Assembly: GCA_029263315.1 (NCBI GenBank)
Contig: JAJCXR010000038.1
Location: 1 to 64,000, forward strand
Length of the DNA stretch: 64,000 bases
Direction of reading: 5' to 3'
From: Acidobacteriota bacterium
GTDB taxonomy: Bacteria; Acidobacteriota; Thermoanaerobaculia; Multivoradales; J023
Each line of letters opens with the position of its first letter. Within the stretch, counting starts at the first letter, position 1. Positions 1 through 7,753 of this stretch are shown piece after piece. The position numbers and the translations under genes were made by a program. The notes below the pieces were generated by a model that worked only from the letters and a program-made list of their open reading frames with translations, was not told where the DNA came from and ran no database searches.

Positions 1-137
1 CGTCGGGGTCATCTGTGCCAACAAATGCGGCCCTGGCGGGCTCCGGTTTATTCCGGGCTGCTCCGCAGGCGAATTTATCTGATCACGAAATACATTGGGA
101 CATCAGCCTGTGGCGGTCACGGAATAGGCCGGGGTTT
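1..137 (+). promoter_or_regulatory. Putative CRISPR leader
   Basis: This stretch lies immediately upstream of the first repeat. No gene is recognisable in it. It is the likely leader because the repeat reads toward a 3' end of GATTGAGAC, like the 8-nt crRNA handle of many type I and III repeats, and because the damaged terminal repeat is at the other end. No leader motif was identified, so this rests on orientation alone. Confidence 0.35.
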
Positions 138-918
138 TACACAAAGGCCGGTCGACCCTTCGGGGGATTGAGACACATTGCCAAGACGAGCCCGAGAGCC
201 ACCCAGAGGGCGTCGCAAAGGCCGGTCGACCCTTCGGGGGATTGAGACACATAGCTCAGTAACCCGGAAGGTTGCATGTCCAATTTGCGTCGCAAAGGCC
301 GGTCGACCCTTCGGGGATTGAGACCTCGATCAACAATTGGGGCCGTAGCGACCCTGGGGGGCATGTCGCAAAGGCCGGTCGACCCTTCGGGGGATTGAGA
401 CACTGGCACTGTCAAGGCAATCTCCCTATCGAACGATCCGTCGCAAAGGCCGGTCGACCCTTCGGGGGATTGAGACACTTTTCAGTGCCAATATTGAGGT
501 GTAGGCCTCGGCGTTGTCGCAAAGGCCGGTCGACCCTTCGGGGGATTGAGACAAAGCCTCCTCGGCCACTGCTGTTGTTGAATCCGCCTTCGAGTCGCAA
601 TGGCCGGTCGACCCTTCGGGGGATTGAGACAAGGTTCTCTTCGCTCGTACAGAAGCTACAAGCTCCTGCGTCGCAATGGCCGGTCGACCCTTCGGGGGAT
701 TGAGACTGCTAAAGCAACTTTTTTTCTGTTCACTTTTCTACTCGTCGCAAAGGCCGGTCGACCCTTCGGGGGATTGAGACTCTTCACCCGGAGCGAGATT
801 AAACTCGCCCTCTCCCGGTCGCAAAGGCCGGTCGACCCTTCGGGGGATTGAGACACGTTCTTGGGTCTTGGTGCCACGGAATGCACACTGCACGGTCGCA
901 AAGGCCGGTCGACCGTTC
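138..918 (+). CRISPR. CRISPR array, 11 repeats and 10 spacers
   Basis: The repeat is 37 bp. It begins GTCGCAAAGGCCGGTCGACC and ends GGGGGATTGAGAC; between them lies CCC-TTCG-GGG, a stable UUCG-type hairpin just before the handle. Repeats start at 138, 212, 289, 365, 440, 516, 594, 670, 744, 818 and 895. Spacers are 37 to 41 bp and all differ. Repeat 1 differs in its first five bases, repeat 3 has lost one G, and repeats 7 and 8 carry AAT for AAA. Repeat 11 stops after about 24 bases where intron sequence begins. No cas gene lies in the window, so the subtype cannot be assigned. Transcription is probably rightward, inferred from the handle-like repeat end. Confidence 0.97.
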
Positions 919-1611
919 GTAAGAGTAGGGACCCCAGCGCCATACGGGATTCTCATTCCGCGGTCTCTGGGGCCCCCTCTTCCGAACCCGGCGTGGGCCT
1001 TTCGGTACCCACCGGGCTCTCCATAGATGTTGCCGTGAAGTTGAAAGACCACCGATTCGATGATCTTTAGCTCCGCGGGTACGGCTACTTCGCTTGCTCT
1101 GGAGCCACTGCCAATCGGCAGCGGATGCCACATACATGGCTTGCCCCAGCGACTCGGTAGCTGTACGCATCTACTGCTCCCCTTCGCCATGTGCGTGGCT
1201 TTCCCACGCTCGGACTACTACGAGAGCTCCGCCCTCCACTCGGAACATCACCGGACTTGGCGGCTTGCCTGGCATCACGGCCCAGGCGTCCGAGTTGGAG
1301 CTCCTTGTTCAATGAATCGACCCTTGGCACGGTAGGCGGTCAGCTGTATCCCTGGTTGCGCGGACGACCTTCCCAATCGGGTCCTGGAGGTCGCATATCC
1401 ATGGCGGATACACCCAGTTGGCATTCCCCGAGCCAACCAGATTCGGGCAACATCCCCTTGCGGGTTGTCTTTCCATACAGAGACTTCCGGCACTGACTTC
1501 AAATTGGCAGACAATCATCTGCTCCTTCTTCGCCCTGGTACCTGTGGTAGCCCATCGCCGACGTATCGACACGGACATTTGAGGCTGCTCGGCTCTTGCA
1601 GGTAGACGCAC
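919..1611 (-). mobile_element. Group II intron remnant (bacterial IIC-like), reverse transcriptase deleted
   Basis: Read on the minus strand, 1019 to 983 matches intron domain V: GAGCCCGG pairs with CCGGGTTC around an upper stem capped by GAAA. A domain VI-like stem follows, and the sequence ends in AC at 919, fitting the AY 3' end of group II introns. Upstream, around 1190-1260, is the GTAGTAGTCCGAGC and GGGAAAGCC block that in this class precedes the intron ORF. The ORF begins at 1170 but soon breaks off. The 3' exon is the first part of CRISPR repeat 11. The 5' end is uncertain; a GTGCG at 1611 is the best candidate but is not proven. The domain assignment is from memory of the family, not a covariance search. 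Confidence 0.72.
1090..1170 (-). pseudogene. N-terminal stub of group II intron reverse transcriptase/maturase
   Basis: An ATG at 1170 follows an AGGGG-type ribosome site and opens a frame with about 27 codons resembling the start of IIC intron-encoded proteins (ESLGQAMYVASAADWQWLQ). All polymerase motifs and the maturase domain are absent. The frame then runs through domain V/VI and into the CRISPR repeats without meaning. The remnant could not splice with its own maturase. Identification rests on the position between intron domains and on a short N-terminal resemblance. Confidence 0.5.
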
Positions 1612-1944
1612 CAGCGCCACGCCACCATGTCTCGACGATCGCGGTCGGACACCTGCAACCACTTCGCCGGCGCGGCGGATGCAAGCTCGACTTGTTCGAG
1701 CAACTCGCCACAGAGCTTGCCGGGGGCGTGATCGAGGATGTCCTGACCCGGTTCGGCTTCGACGCCATCCCGGCGCAAGGCCTGGCGCAGGTGTACGGCG
1801 ACGCTCTGGCCACCGGCCAGAATCAGTTGATCGGCGAGCGCCCGTGGCAACGTCGGCTTGCGGCTCGAGGTCGGCAGCCGGACTGGGTCGCGACATCGAA
1901 CACGAGCCGCGGGTACCCAGCTGTCCCGTCGTTTCGGGAGCGCC
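1612..1944. other. Decayed DNA, no assignable gene
   Basis: Both strands are open here, as is common at this GC content. The plus frame (1596-2018) and the minus frame (1946-1515) share codon phase, so codon pattern cannot choose between them. Neither product resembles a family I know, and no ribosome site supports a start. It may be a fragment of a gene broken by the neighbouring mobile elements. Confidence 0.4.
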
Positions 1945-2092
1945 AATCGAAAAATAACGAAAAAAATCTAGGAATCGAAAAGTTTCGTTATATTGAATTC
2001 TGTCTAAGCTCTTTGTAGACAGCTGCTTAGCCTGCGTGGGTTCGCTATTGCGCATAATTCTATGCGTGGTGATTTTTCGCTATTTTTCGATT
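1945..2092. mobile_element. MITE-like element with imperfect 20-bp terminal inverted repeats
   Basis: AATCGAAAAATAACGAAAAA at 1945-1964 is repeated in inverse orientation at 2073-2092, with about two differences. The 148-bp interval is AT-rich compared with its surroundings and codes for nothing. Size, terminal inverted repeats and base composition fit a miniature inverted-repeat element. No clear target-site duplication was seen and no related transposase lies in the window. Confidence 0.4.
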
Positions 2093-2179
2093 CGGGGGCC
2101 TTGGGCCAGAAAAGGCGCCGAATTAATGGCCCAGGCATTGGCCCTGATGAGTACGCAGAAACCGAGTGTCCCAACCAGG

Positions 2180-2314
2180 TTAATCGGAGCCGGGTTTGAG
2201 ATTCTTGAGATGCTCTGGGTCCACCCACGCCACTCGGATCGTGTCTCCGAGCTTACGAAAATCTCCGTCCGTCGTCAGCAGCAGTGCATCGAGAGCTTGC
2301 GCCAGTCCGCAGTC
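2180..2314 (-). pseudogene. C-terminal fragment of a PIN-domain (VapC-like) toxin
   Basis: The minus frame encodes LAQALDALLLTTDGDFRKLG followed by DTIRVAWV. This is the typical end of a PIN ribonuclease domain, including the TTDGDF acidic residue that helps bind metal. The first three quarters of the domain, with the other acidic residues, are missing. The frame instead runs upstream into a 12-bp tandem repeat. No antitoxin gene is adjacent. It is presumably inactive. Confidence 0.55.
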
Positions 2315-2322
2315 GCTGCGTC

Positions 2323-2382
2323 CACCGTCGCTGACACCGTCTGGCACACCGTCCCTGACACCGTGTCGGACACCAGTGTCAC
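2323..2382. repeat. 12-bp tandem repeat, five units of CACCGT-type
   Basis: Five consecutive 12-bp units each begin CACC(GT), for example CACCGTCCCTGA and CACCGTGTCGGA. The same unit family is expanded inside the replication gene at 11426-11543. It abuts the broken end of the PIN fragment. Confidence 0.8.
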
Positions 2383-3398
2383 TCCACCGTCGCCGTAGAG
2401 GCGCCACCTGAGGGAGCGACGAGGGACGAGTCAGCGGCCGCGTGCGGGGCCAGCGCTAACGGCTGCCTGTCACAGCGATCAGCGGCTTTCAGAAGTGCTG
2501 GATTCTGGCGGTCCACCGCATTTTGGAGAATCAAGGTCACTCGATCCCAAGGACCGACCTACTGAGAATCGTCCGGTCGCAAGCATAGGTAGGCCGATTG
2601 AGATCCAGAGGGCAACAAGTGGCCTCATCGGGGAGCGGTGACCTCCTTCGAGTCACCAAGTCTGGGGCGACTACTCCCTGATCGTCCCTGGGGGATGGGC
2701 AGGCCTGGATGGGTCATTTTGTAATTTTTTTGGGTAGTCAAAACTCAGTTAGCACTCGGATTCGTGGTCTTTAGCGATACTTCTGGTCGTTTCATTTGAA
2801 ATTCTAAGTGCCATGGCCTGTTCCGGCCTTGAGGTCAAATGGCTAAACACTGGATGGATATAGATTTATGGGTTCTGCGTAGCGCTCTTGGGTCGAGGGG
2901 CATGGATGGGTCACTTCTCCCCGAAAATATTTTGGAGCGTTTCCAGAATGCAAACACTGGTGCAAACTGAGATCGGCATCGAAGGGCTGGGCTAAATGGG
3001 TCATTCTGACCCTTGGCGAGCTGAGGTTGAGGGCCACAGATCGAGATCAGAGGAACTGAACTCAGCGACTGGAGATGGCTCTGGTGGCGAATGTCGTTGG
3101 GGGAGAGGCCGAGTCTGCCGGCAAGTGAGCCGGCGTTGGCTCTCGATTCGATTCTGGTCGGGTTGCGACTCTGGCCATCGGAGAGCTTGGTTCTCGAGCC
3201 TTGGAGCGGGCTGGGAGTGCGGAGGTCTGGGACAGTCAATCGGGAGCTGGAGGCTCTGGAGCTCATGGGTGTGGTTGGACCCGTTGGCAGGTTGGTTGGA
3301 TGGGCGCTTGGTCTCCAATCCGTCGTTGAGAGAGCTTCTGGAGCCGGTTTCCGCTCAGGAATCCGTTGGGTGATCTGTGATGTCCCCAAACAGAAAAA
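2383..3398. other. Gene-poor stretch with short dispersed motifs
   Basis: No convincing gene was found. Long open frames occur on both strands but their products are rich in Ser, Pro, Arg and Gly without domain character, and none has a ribosome site. The motif ATGGGTCA recurs at about 2709, 2905 and 2994. A palindromic AAAATATTTT lies near 2925. Confidence 0.5.
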
Positions 3399-3446
3399 GA
3401 TCTGCCCCGAATCTCGCCGGGATTGGCGATCATCGAGGGCAGATCT
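3399..3446. repeat. Long imperfect hairpin A
   Basis: AGATCTGCCC at 3399 pairs with GGGCAGATCT ending at 3446. An inner TCGCC pairs with GGCGA around a six-base loop. The outer arm is shared with hairpin B, about 200 bp to the right. Confidence 0.75.
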
Positions 3447-3605
3447 ATGGCTCTCTGGACCTTGGACTGGTTGGTGGGGAGAGTTGTTGGCCAAGGGATT
3501 TTGGTTGGCTGGTAATCGAGGTCCAGCCCATTGTTCAGGAGCCTTCTGGAGACCGTCTCACCTCAGCGTCCTGGAGAGCCTGGATGGAATACCCCAAGAC
3601 AAAAC

Positions 3606-3656
3606 AAGATCTGCCCTCGAATCTCACCGACTGGGTGAAATTCGAGGGCAGATCTT
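3606..3656. repeat. Long near-perfect hairpin B (51 bp)
   Basis: The 17-base arm AAGATCTGCCCTCGAAT at 3606-3622 is perfectly inverted at 3640-3656. Inside it TCACC pairs with GGTGA around GACTG. It is not followed by a T-tract, so it is not a standard terminator. It shares its arm with hairpin A. Confidence 0.85.
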
Positions 3657-3845
3657 GGTTGGGTGATTTTGGAAAGCAGCTCTGGTCTGGCCGAAGATCA
3701 GGCAGGATTCAGAAAATATTTACATGCACACGCGAGGGCCTAACGTTTGTGGGTCGGGCGCTGGGGCCGTCGTTCCTGGTAATACTCGGTCGTTTCTGGA
3801 GTGGAAGATGGGGAGGAGGGGGCGTTTGGGGTGGTCCAGACGTAG
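3657..3845. other. No gene seen
   Basis: This G-rich stretch separates hairpin B from the terminator of the broken 145-aa gene copy. I see no coding region or RNA in it. Confidence 0.4.
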
Positions 3846-3880
3846 AAAAGCCCTCCGCGCCAGAGGGCGGGAGGGGCTTG
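3846..3880 (-). terminator. Rho-independent terminator
   Basis: On the minus strand AGCCCCTCC pairs with GGAGGGCT around a G/C-rich inner stem and is followed by TTTTCT. It lies about 30 bases past the stop codon at 3908, as expected for the terminator of the leftward gene that is now broken. Confidence 0.7.
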
Positions 3881-3907
3881 GAGGGCTTGGGGAGCTGGTG
3901 GGTCGTG

Positions 3908-4190
3908 TCAGGTGGCGGGGGTCTCGGCGGGTTCAGAGGTCATTCGGAAGCCGATCAGGCCGTCACCGTAGCGAATAGCATCGAAGGCGACGGCTTTCTC
4001 GGTCGGAATGCCGTTATAGGTAAAGAACCGCTTACCACTCACCAGGCGGTTCGGGCTCTTGACCTGCGTGCGGAGCAGATAGGCGCCGGGGGCGTCGTCA
4101 GATGCGGCCCGGACACCGACGGTTCCGGTCGAACGGGGCGAAGGCCATCAATCTACCGCACCGAACGGTGATCTGCGGGGCAGCCTTCAT
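3908..4190 (-). pseudogene. Broken paralogue of the 145-aa gene at 7037-7474
   Basis: On the minus strand this copy matches the intact gene closely over its C-terminal half (about 3930-4140) and again weakly around 4150-4180 (PQITVR). About 60 bases between LMV and the RSTGTV region are deleted, the flanking parts are in different frames, and the first 30 or so codons are missing. It ends EPAETPAT before the stop. With the intact copy it forms a direct repeat that brackets the two genes between them. It is a decayed duplicate, not a functional gene. Confidence 0.85.
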
Positions 4191-4273
4191 CCGACCAAGG
4201 AGGTTCTTTTCAGCACCTCTAGCGACTCAGTGGTTTAGCGGCGCTGCAGAGCGGCATCCGCTGCAAGCACATG

Positions 4274-5566
4274 TTAGGGGTCGGCTGCATAATCTCGACC
4301 CCATTCATCGAGGCTAGTTACCTTACCCGGACCAAACCACTTGGCCGCTTCGACTTTTGCAGCCTCGATATCCGGAAACGATAGATCTCTAAGCACGGCA
4401 AAGTCATGACACCGCTTTTCGGAAGAAAATGCTTGTGTTGTCACGCCAGTGGCTTGAGAGGTGCCGCATTTGACAGCTGCGCACTTCATCAAGTGCTGGA
4501 GTATTCGGATGCGTTCAGCACGGGGTTTTTTCGATGCGAGAAAGACCAGAGGCCCCACATCTGGAAAGCGGTAAATAAGAGTGAAGGAGATAGGCTTGGT
4601 ATCAGCCGCGTGGAGTTTCTCAAAAACCTTCTCGCCGAATTGCGCTCTCTCTATGCGAGTGAGACGGCCAAGGCGTTGCACGATCTCCCAGTATTCTAAG
4701 CCACCTGATGGACCCGATGGCGAAGCTTCTGCTGGATAGACGTTGGGGTCCTCGCTGCGTGGGTCGAAGTCGATGCAGGAGTGGACTTGTCCAATAATTA
4801 GATCGATCACGTAGCTCGACTTGATCCGCTCATCCCGCTCTCTCCACTCCGCTGCAAGTTTTGCTCGGACCCCCTCCCACAGCCCTGGCTCGACCGCCAA
4901 CATTCCACTGTCGCTCTTGAGCACCTTCTCGATATCTAGAAATCGCGTCTTGAATAAGCCAAAGAGGTCGAGTTCTGACACAAACGGAATGATCTTTTTT
5001 CCGGCGAACAAATTGCCGCGGCACTCGAGGTAGTTCACAAAATCTGGCGGCGTGTCCTGCTCGTTCACAATCTGCCTGAAGTCAGGAGCTCTTAGTATAT
5101 GGACTGGTATACCGTTGACCTCGGTATAGCCTCCCATACACTCCACTTGTTCGACGAGAGACTCACCCCCTGTGGTTATGACATCGAATACCACAACGCC
5201 AATGATCTTGCGAAAGGGTCGGCCGCCAAGTGGGATGGGTGCTCCTCGGAGGGTGCGCGCAGTCTCAAAGGTCCCCGATTCGAAAGCTCGGCGAACAGTC
5301 TTCACCTGCTCTGCCGCTTCGCTCACCTTTTTTGCGATTCGATTGAGTTCAGGGCCGCCCTCTTCTATCTCCCTGCTCTTAGTCTGGCGTGTCTTGACTT
5401 GTAAAGCGATCAGCGTATCGCCTGACGGGACAAGCGCATCAGCCGCCTCACGCAGCTTCCCTTTTTGAGTTCGAAACATCGGTGATGCGAGAACATAGTC
5501 CTTTAGGAAAATGTCACCGCAGAGGTCGGTGATCTCAGACTCGAAGCTCTTGCCGTAGTCACTCAT
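4274..5566 (-). CDS. Predicted PD-(D/E)XK-type nuclease protein, 430 aa
   Basis: I do not recognise the full-length family. The first 70 residues fit a restriction-endonuclease-like core: a Glu in FESEITDLCGD (about residues 8-17), then AADALVPSGDTLIALQVKTR (about 41-60) with the spaced acidic residue and QxK triad seen in Mrr-like nucleases. The remaining 360 residues are soluble and mixed alpha/beta, with no membrane segment. ATG at 5566 has a good AAGGGG site. A membrane protein gene lies 138 bases upstream on the same strand, and its end is followed by the broken 145-aa gene. A role in defence or DNA processing is inferred from the nuclease motif and the accessory setting. The lower GC of this pair suggests transfer. 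Confidence 0.6.
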   Translation of the reverse strand: MSDYGKSFESEITDLCGDIFLKDYVLASPMFRTQKGKLREAADALVPSGDTLIALQVKTRQTKSREIEEGGPELNRIAKKVSEAAEQVKTVRRAFESGTFETARTLRGAPIPLGGRPFRKIIGVVVFDVITTGGESLVEQVECMGGYTEVNGIPVHILRAPDFRQIVNEQDTPPDFVNYLECRGNLFAGKKIIPFVSELDLFGLFKTRFLDIEKVLKSDSGMLAVEPGLWEGVRAKLAAEWRERDERIKSSYVIDLIIGQVHSCIDFDPRSEDPNVYPAEASPSGPSGGLEYWEIVQRLGRLTRIERAQFGEKVFEKLHAADTKPISFTLIYRFPDVGPLVFLASKKPRAERIRILQHLMKCAAVKCGTSQATGVTTQAFSSEKRCHDFAVLRDLSFPDIEAAKVEAAKWFGPGKVTSLDEWGRDYAADP

Positions 5567-5704
5567 CGTTGCCCCTTCCCTGCGATGGTTCCATTCATCA
5601 CCGCCAACTGAAAACCGCAGCTCTCAGATTGGCCGGTGGATGGGCTGGTTCGTTGGCTCGATCGATACTTTTTCGTCAGCTCTCTTGTAGCTGCCAAGGA
5701 AACT

Positions 5705-6526
5705 CTAAATCATTCCATCCGTCATATCTTTCAAAGTCAACTCAATCATTTCCTTCGCCTTCTCTTGGAGAGATCTTTTCCTAGGATCATCTTCTGCCAT
5801 ATTCTTGATTCTAGCCGTCAATTTTTTCAACTTCCGATCTCGCCGGGCTTTTATCAGTCGCCGAAACCATTTGAAAATACCTTGACGGCCCTTCCAGGCC
5901 AATCCCATGAGGCCGATGATTATTGATAGGGCCCCAAATCCAGCAACCCATCGCCACCCGGGGAAGCCCTTAGTCTTGCGCAACACCAAACCAATGGAGA
6001 ACAGACCTACAGCAACAGGTAGTGCGACGTCAAAAAGTATACGCAGAGTTCCTACGCGAGCAACTTTCTTGGCAAACTTGGCCTGTTCAGATAAGGCTGC
6101 GACCCTCTTGAACTTATCGTCTGCCAGCATTTGAGTGAGCCCATCAGCACCGGGGTTCTTCCACTTAGATTCAGCAGCCTTGTAGTCCCGAGTAGCACCA
6201 TCGAGCGTCGGTTGCAAACGAGCTCTTGCCTGAGCCTGAATCGTAGAGCGCCTTTTCAAATCCGCCCAAGCATAGACAATGAAACCAATAACAAAATATG
6301 TAAGTACCCCAATTAACAAATACAGAAGACTCTTTTCTTGGGCGGCTGTTACAGTAATGCCGAAGGCTTCTATCTCTTCAGGAACAAGCCCTCCACCAAC
6401 CACAGCTAGCCCAACAACAGAGGCCCCTAGCAATCCACGTCGCTCCCGCCTTGTTACTTCTGTGAGCGGATCCATAAAGGTTGGGTCTACCACAGTGTCG
6501 AGCGGAGTTTGGAGTTGTTCAGACAA
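5705..6526 (-). CDS. Predicted four-helix membrane protein, 273 aa
   Basis: This protein is not recognised. Hydrophobic segments lie near residues 33-50, 66-88, 163-185 and 193-212. A charged stretch at about 95-155, probably cytoplasmic, separates the two pairs, and the last 55 residues are very rich in Lys and Arg and probably helical. The start shown is TTG at 6526 because the frame closes upstream; an internal ATG at codon 18 is possible. A TTGACA-like -35 lies at 6568-6563 on the same strand. The next gene downstream is the predicted nuclease, so the two may act together, but that is inference from order alone. Confidence 0.6.
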   Translation of the reverse strand: MSEQLQTPLDTVVDPTFMDPLTEVTRRERRGLLGASVVGLAVVGGGLVPEEIEAFGITVTAAQEKSLLYLLIGVLTYFVIGFIVYAWADLKRRSTIQAQARARLQPTLDGATRDYKAAESKWKNPGADGLTQMLADDKFKRVAALSEQAKFAKKVARVGTLRILFDVALPVAVGLFSIGLVLRKTKGFPGWRWVAGFGALSIIIGLMGLAWKGRQGIFKWFRRLIKARRDRKLKKLTARIKNMAEDDPRKRSLQEKAKEMIELTLKDMTDGMI

Positions 6527-7036
6527 TCTAAGTTTCCCTTCCTACAGAATGTCAGCGAAAACTGTCAATCGACGTGTCCACGAAAAAGGGTCATAATGTC
6601 AGCCCTGTGTCGTCTAAGACGAACCGAGAATCGTCACCGGAAACCCTTCGACTTCCTGTCTCCGCTGGCCTGCGAACAGCTTAGCCAACCGACGTGGCCC
6701 GGTCAATGGCGACACTTGTTGTCGGAAACCCTCCGGCACACTCGTAGCTCAAGAACCAAGGAGACTACCAGTACGTCACCGTCATCACATCGAACCTCCA
6801 TGCTAGTCAATGGCGTGATCCCAAGCCTCCGCGAAACAACATCCTATTGCCACCTCTGCCGACTTCGGTGGTTGACTACCCCGAATAGAGCCGGATCGCA
6901 GTCTTATGACTATCTCTACTCCACAAGACATGCTTTGAGGAACGGGGATCCTAGCGTGCAAGGAAAGACGCAGTGAATCCCCCCGGGCCGTGTGGACTGG
7001 AGGTGATTGGAGCACTTGAGGAGCTGGCAGTTGGCG
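6527..7036. other. 510 bp without a gene
   Basis: A plus-strand frame (6509-6976) exists, but its Ser/Thr/Arg-rich product, lack of a ribosome site and lower-GC unbiased codons argue against it. The left edge probably holds the promoter of the membrane protein gene. Confidence 0.45.
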
Positions 7037-7474
7037 TCAGGCAGCCTGGACCTCGACGGCTTCACCGCTCATCCGGAAGCCAATCAGGCCGTCACCATAC
7101 CGGATCGCGTCGAAGGTGACAGCTTTCTCGGTCGAGATGCCGTTGTAGGTGAAGAACCGCTTGCCACCGACCAGGCGGTTCGGGCTCTTGACCTGCGTGC
7201 GGAGCAGATAGGCACCGGGGGCGTCATCAGAAGCGGCCCGGATACCAACGGTTCCGGTCGAGCGGTCGTAGGCCAGCTGCACTTTTTCGACGTCAGCACC
7301 GAGCATCTCAGCCGCGGCGGCGGTCAGAACCATCAACCCGCCGCGACGGACGGTGATTTGCGGTGATGAGCTGCTCTCGGACAGGTTGCCTTGGAAGAAT
7401 TCGAAGGCCGGGACGGTGGTGGCGGACTCAATGGCGGTGGTTTGGGTCGAGGTCTTGGTGGTGGTTTTGGCCAT
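7037..7474 (-). CDS. Conserved hypothetical protein, 145 aa
   Basis: This soluble protein has a low-complexity Thr-rich N-terminus (about residues 1-25) and then a compact beta-rich body: PQITVRRGG, LAYDRSTGTVGIR, GAYLLRTQ and YGDGLIGFRM near the end. I do not recognise the family and see no catalytic motif. ATG at 7474 has an AGGAGA site six bases upstream. A decayed second copy lies at 3908-4190 in the same orientation, so this gene has been duplicated within the accessory region. Its neighbours are the RadC block to the right and the membrane/nuclease pair to the left. Confidence 0.75.
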   Translation of the reverse strand: MAKTTTKTSTQTTAIESATTVPAFEFFQGNLSESSSSPQITVRRGGLMVLTAAAAEMLGADVEKVQLAYDRSTGTVGIRAASDDAPGAYLLRTQVKSPNRLVGGKRFFTYNGISTEKAVTFDAIRYGDGLIGFRMSGEAVEVQAA

Positions 7475-7753
7475 GATCGTCTCCTGTTGGGTTGATTGCG
7501 GGGCGGTTTGTCGTACCCCCGTTGTCGATGTATAAGGACTACCCGCGAACGCGGCGAGTGGTCAACGGGCAACGTCGCGTTATTCCGGGATTTCTTCGTC
7601 ATTCGCGACAGATCTCTCCAAAGCGTGCTGCCGAAGGGGCTCCGCGAGGTGATTCAGACCGGGCCTCTGGGATCTCCCAGGCCCAGGCCATGCCACCCAT
7701 GCGGGCCAAGGGAGATCTCCCGTCCCACCGGCCCTGGGGAACCTCTGGACCAC
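7475..7753. repeat. Intergenic region with palindromes
   Basis: This 279-bp gap holds several dyads: a perfect GGGAGATCTCCC at 7710-7721, a related CTGGGATCTCCCAG near 7668, and CCGCG-AA-CGCGG near 7540. A partial AGATCTGCCCTCG near 7758 recalls the arm of hairpins A and B. No gene was found. The dyads may end the radC transcript or control the 145-aa gene. Confidence 0.5.

Noticed and set aside
137..943. Open reading frames on both strands across the CRISPR array
   Set aside because: They are made of translated repeats and change with each spacer.
1515..2018. Opposed open frames of about 140 codons on each strand
   Set aside because: They share codon phase, have no ribosome site and match no family I know, so neither can be supported as a gene.
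2576..2604. Single CRISPR-repeat-like sequence beginning GTCGCAAG and ending GATTGAGAT
   Set aside because: It is one copy, eight bases shorter than the real repeat and lacks its hairpin, so chance similarity is likely.
2835..4171. Long open frames on both strands between hairpins
   Set aside because: Products are low-complexity Ser/Arg/Gly-rich, overlap each other and the broken 145-aa gene, and have no start signals.
6509..6976. Plus-strand frame of 155 codons
   Set aside because: No ribosome site, no domain and composition unlike the coding neighbours.
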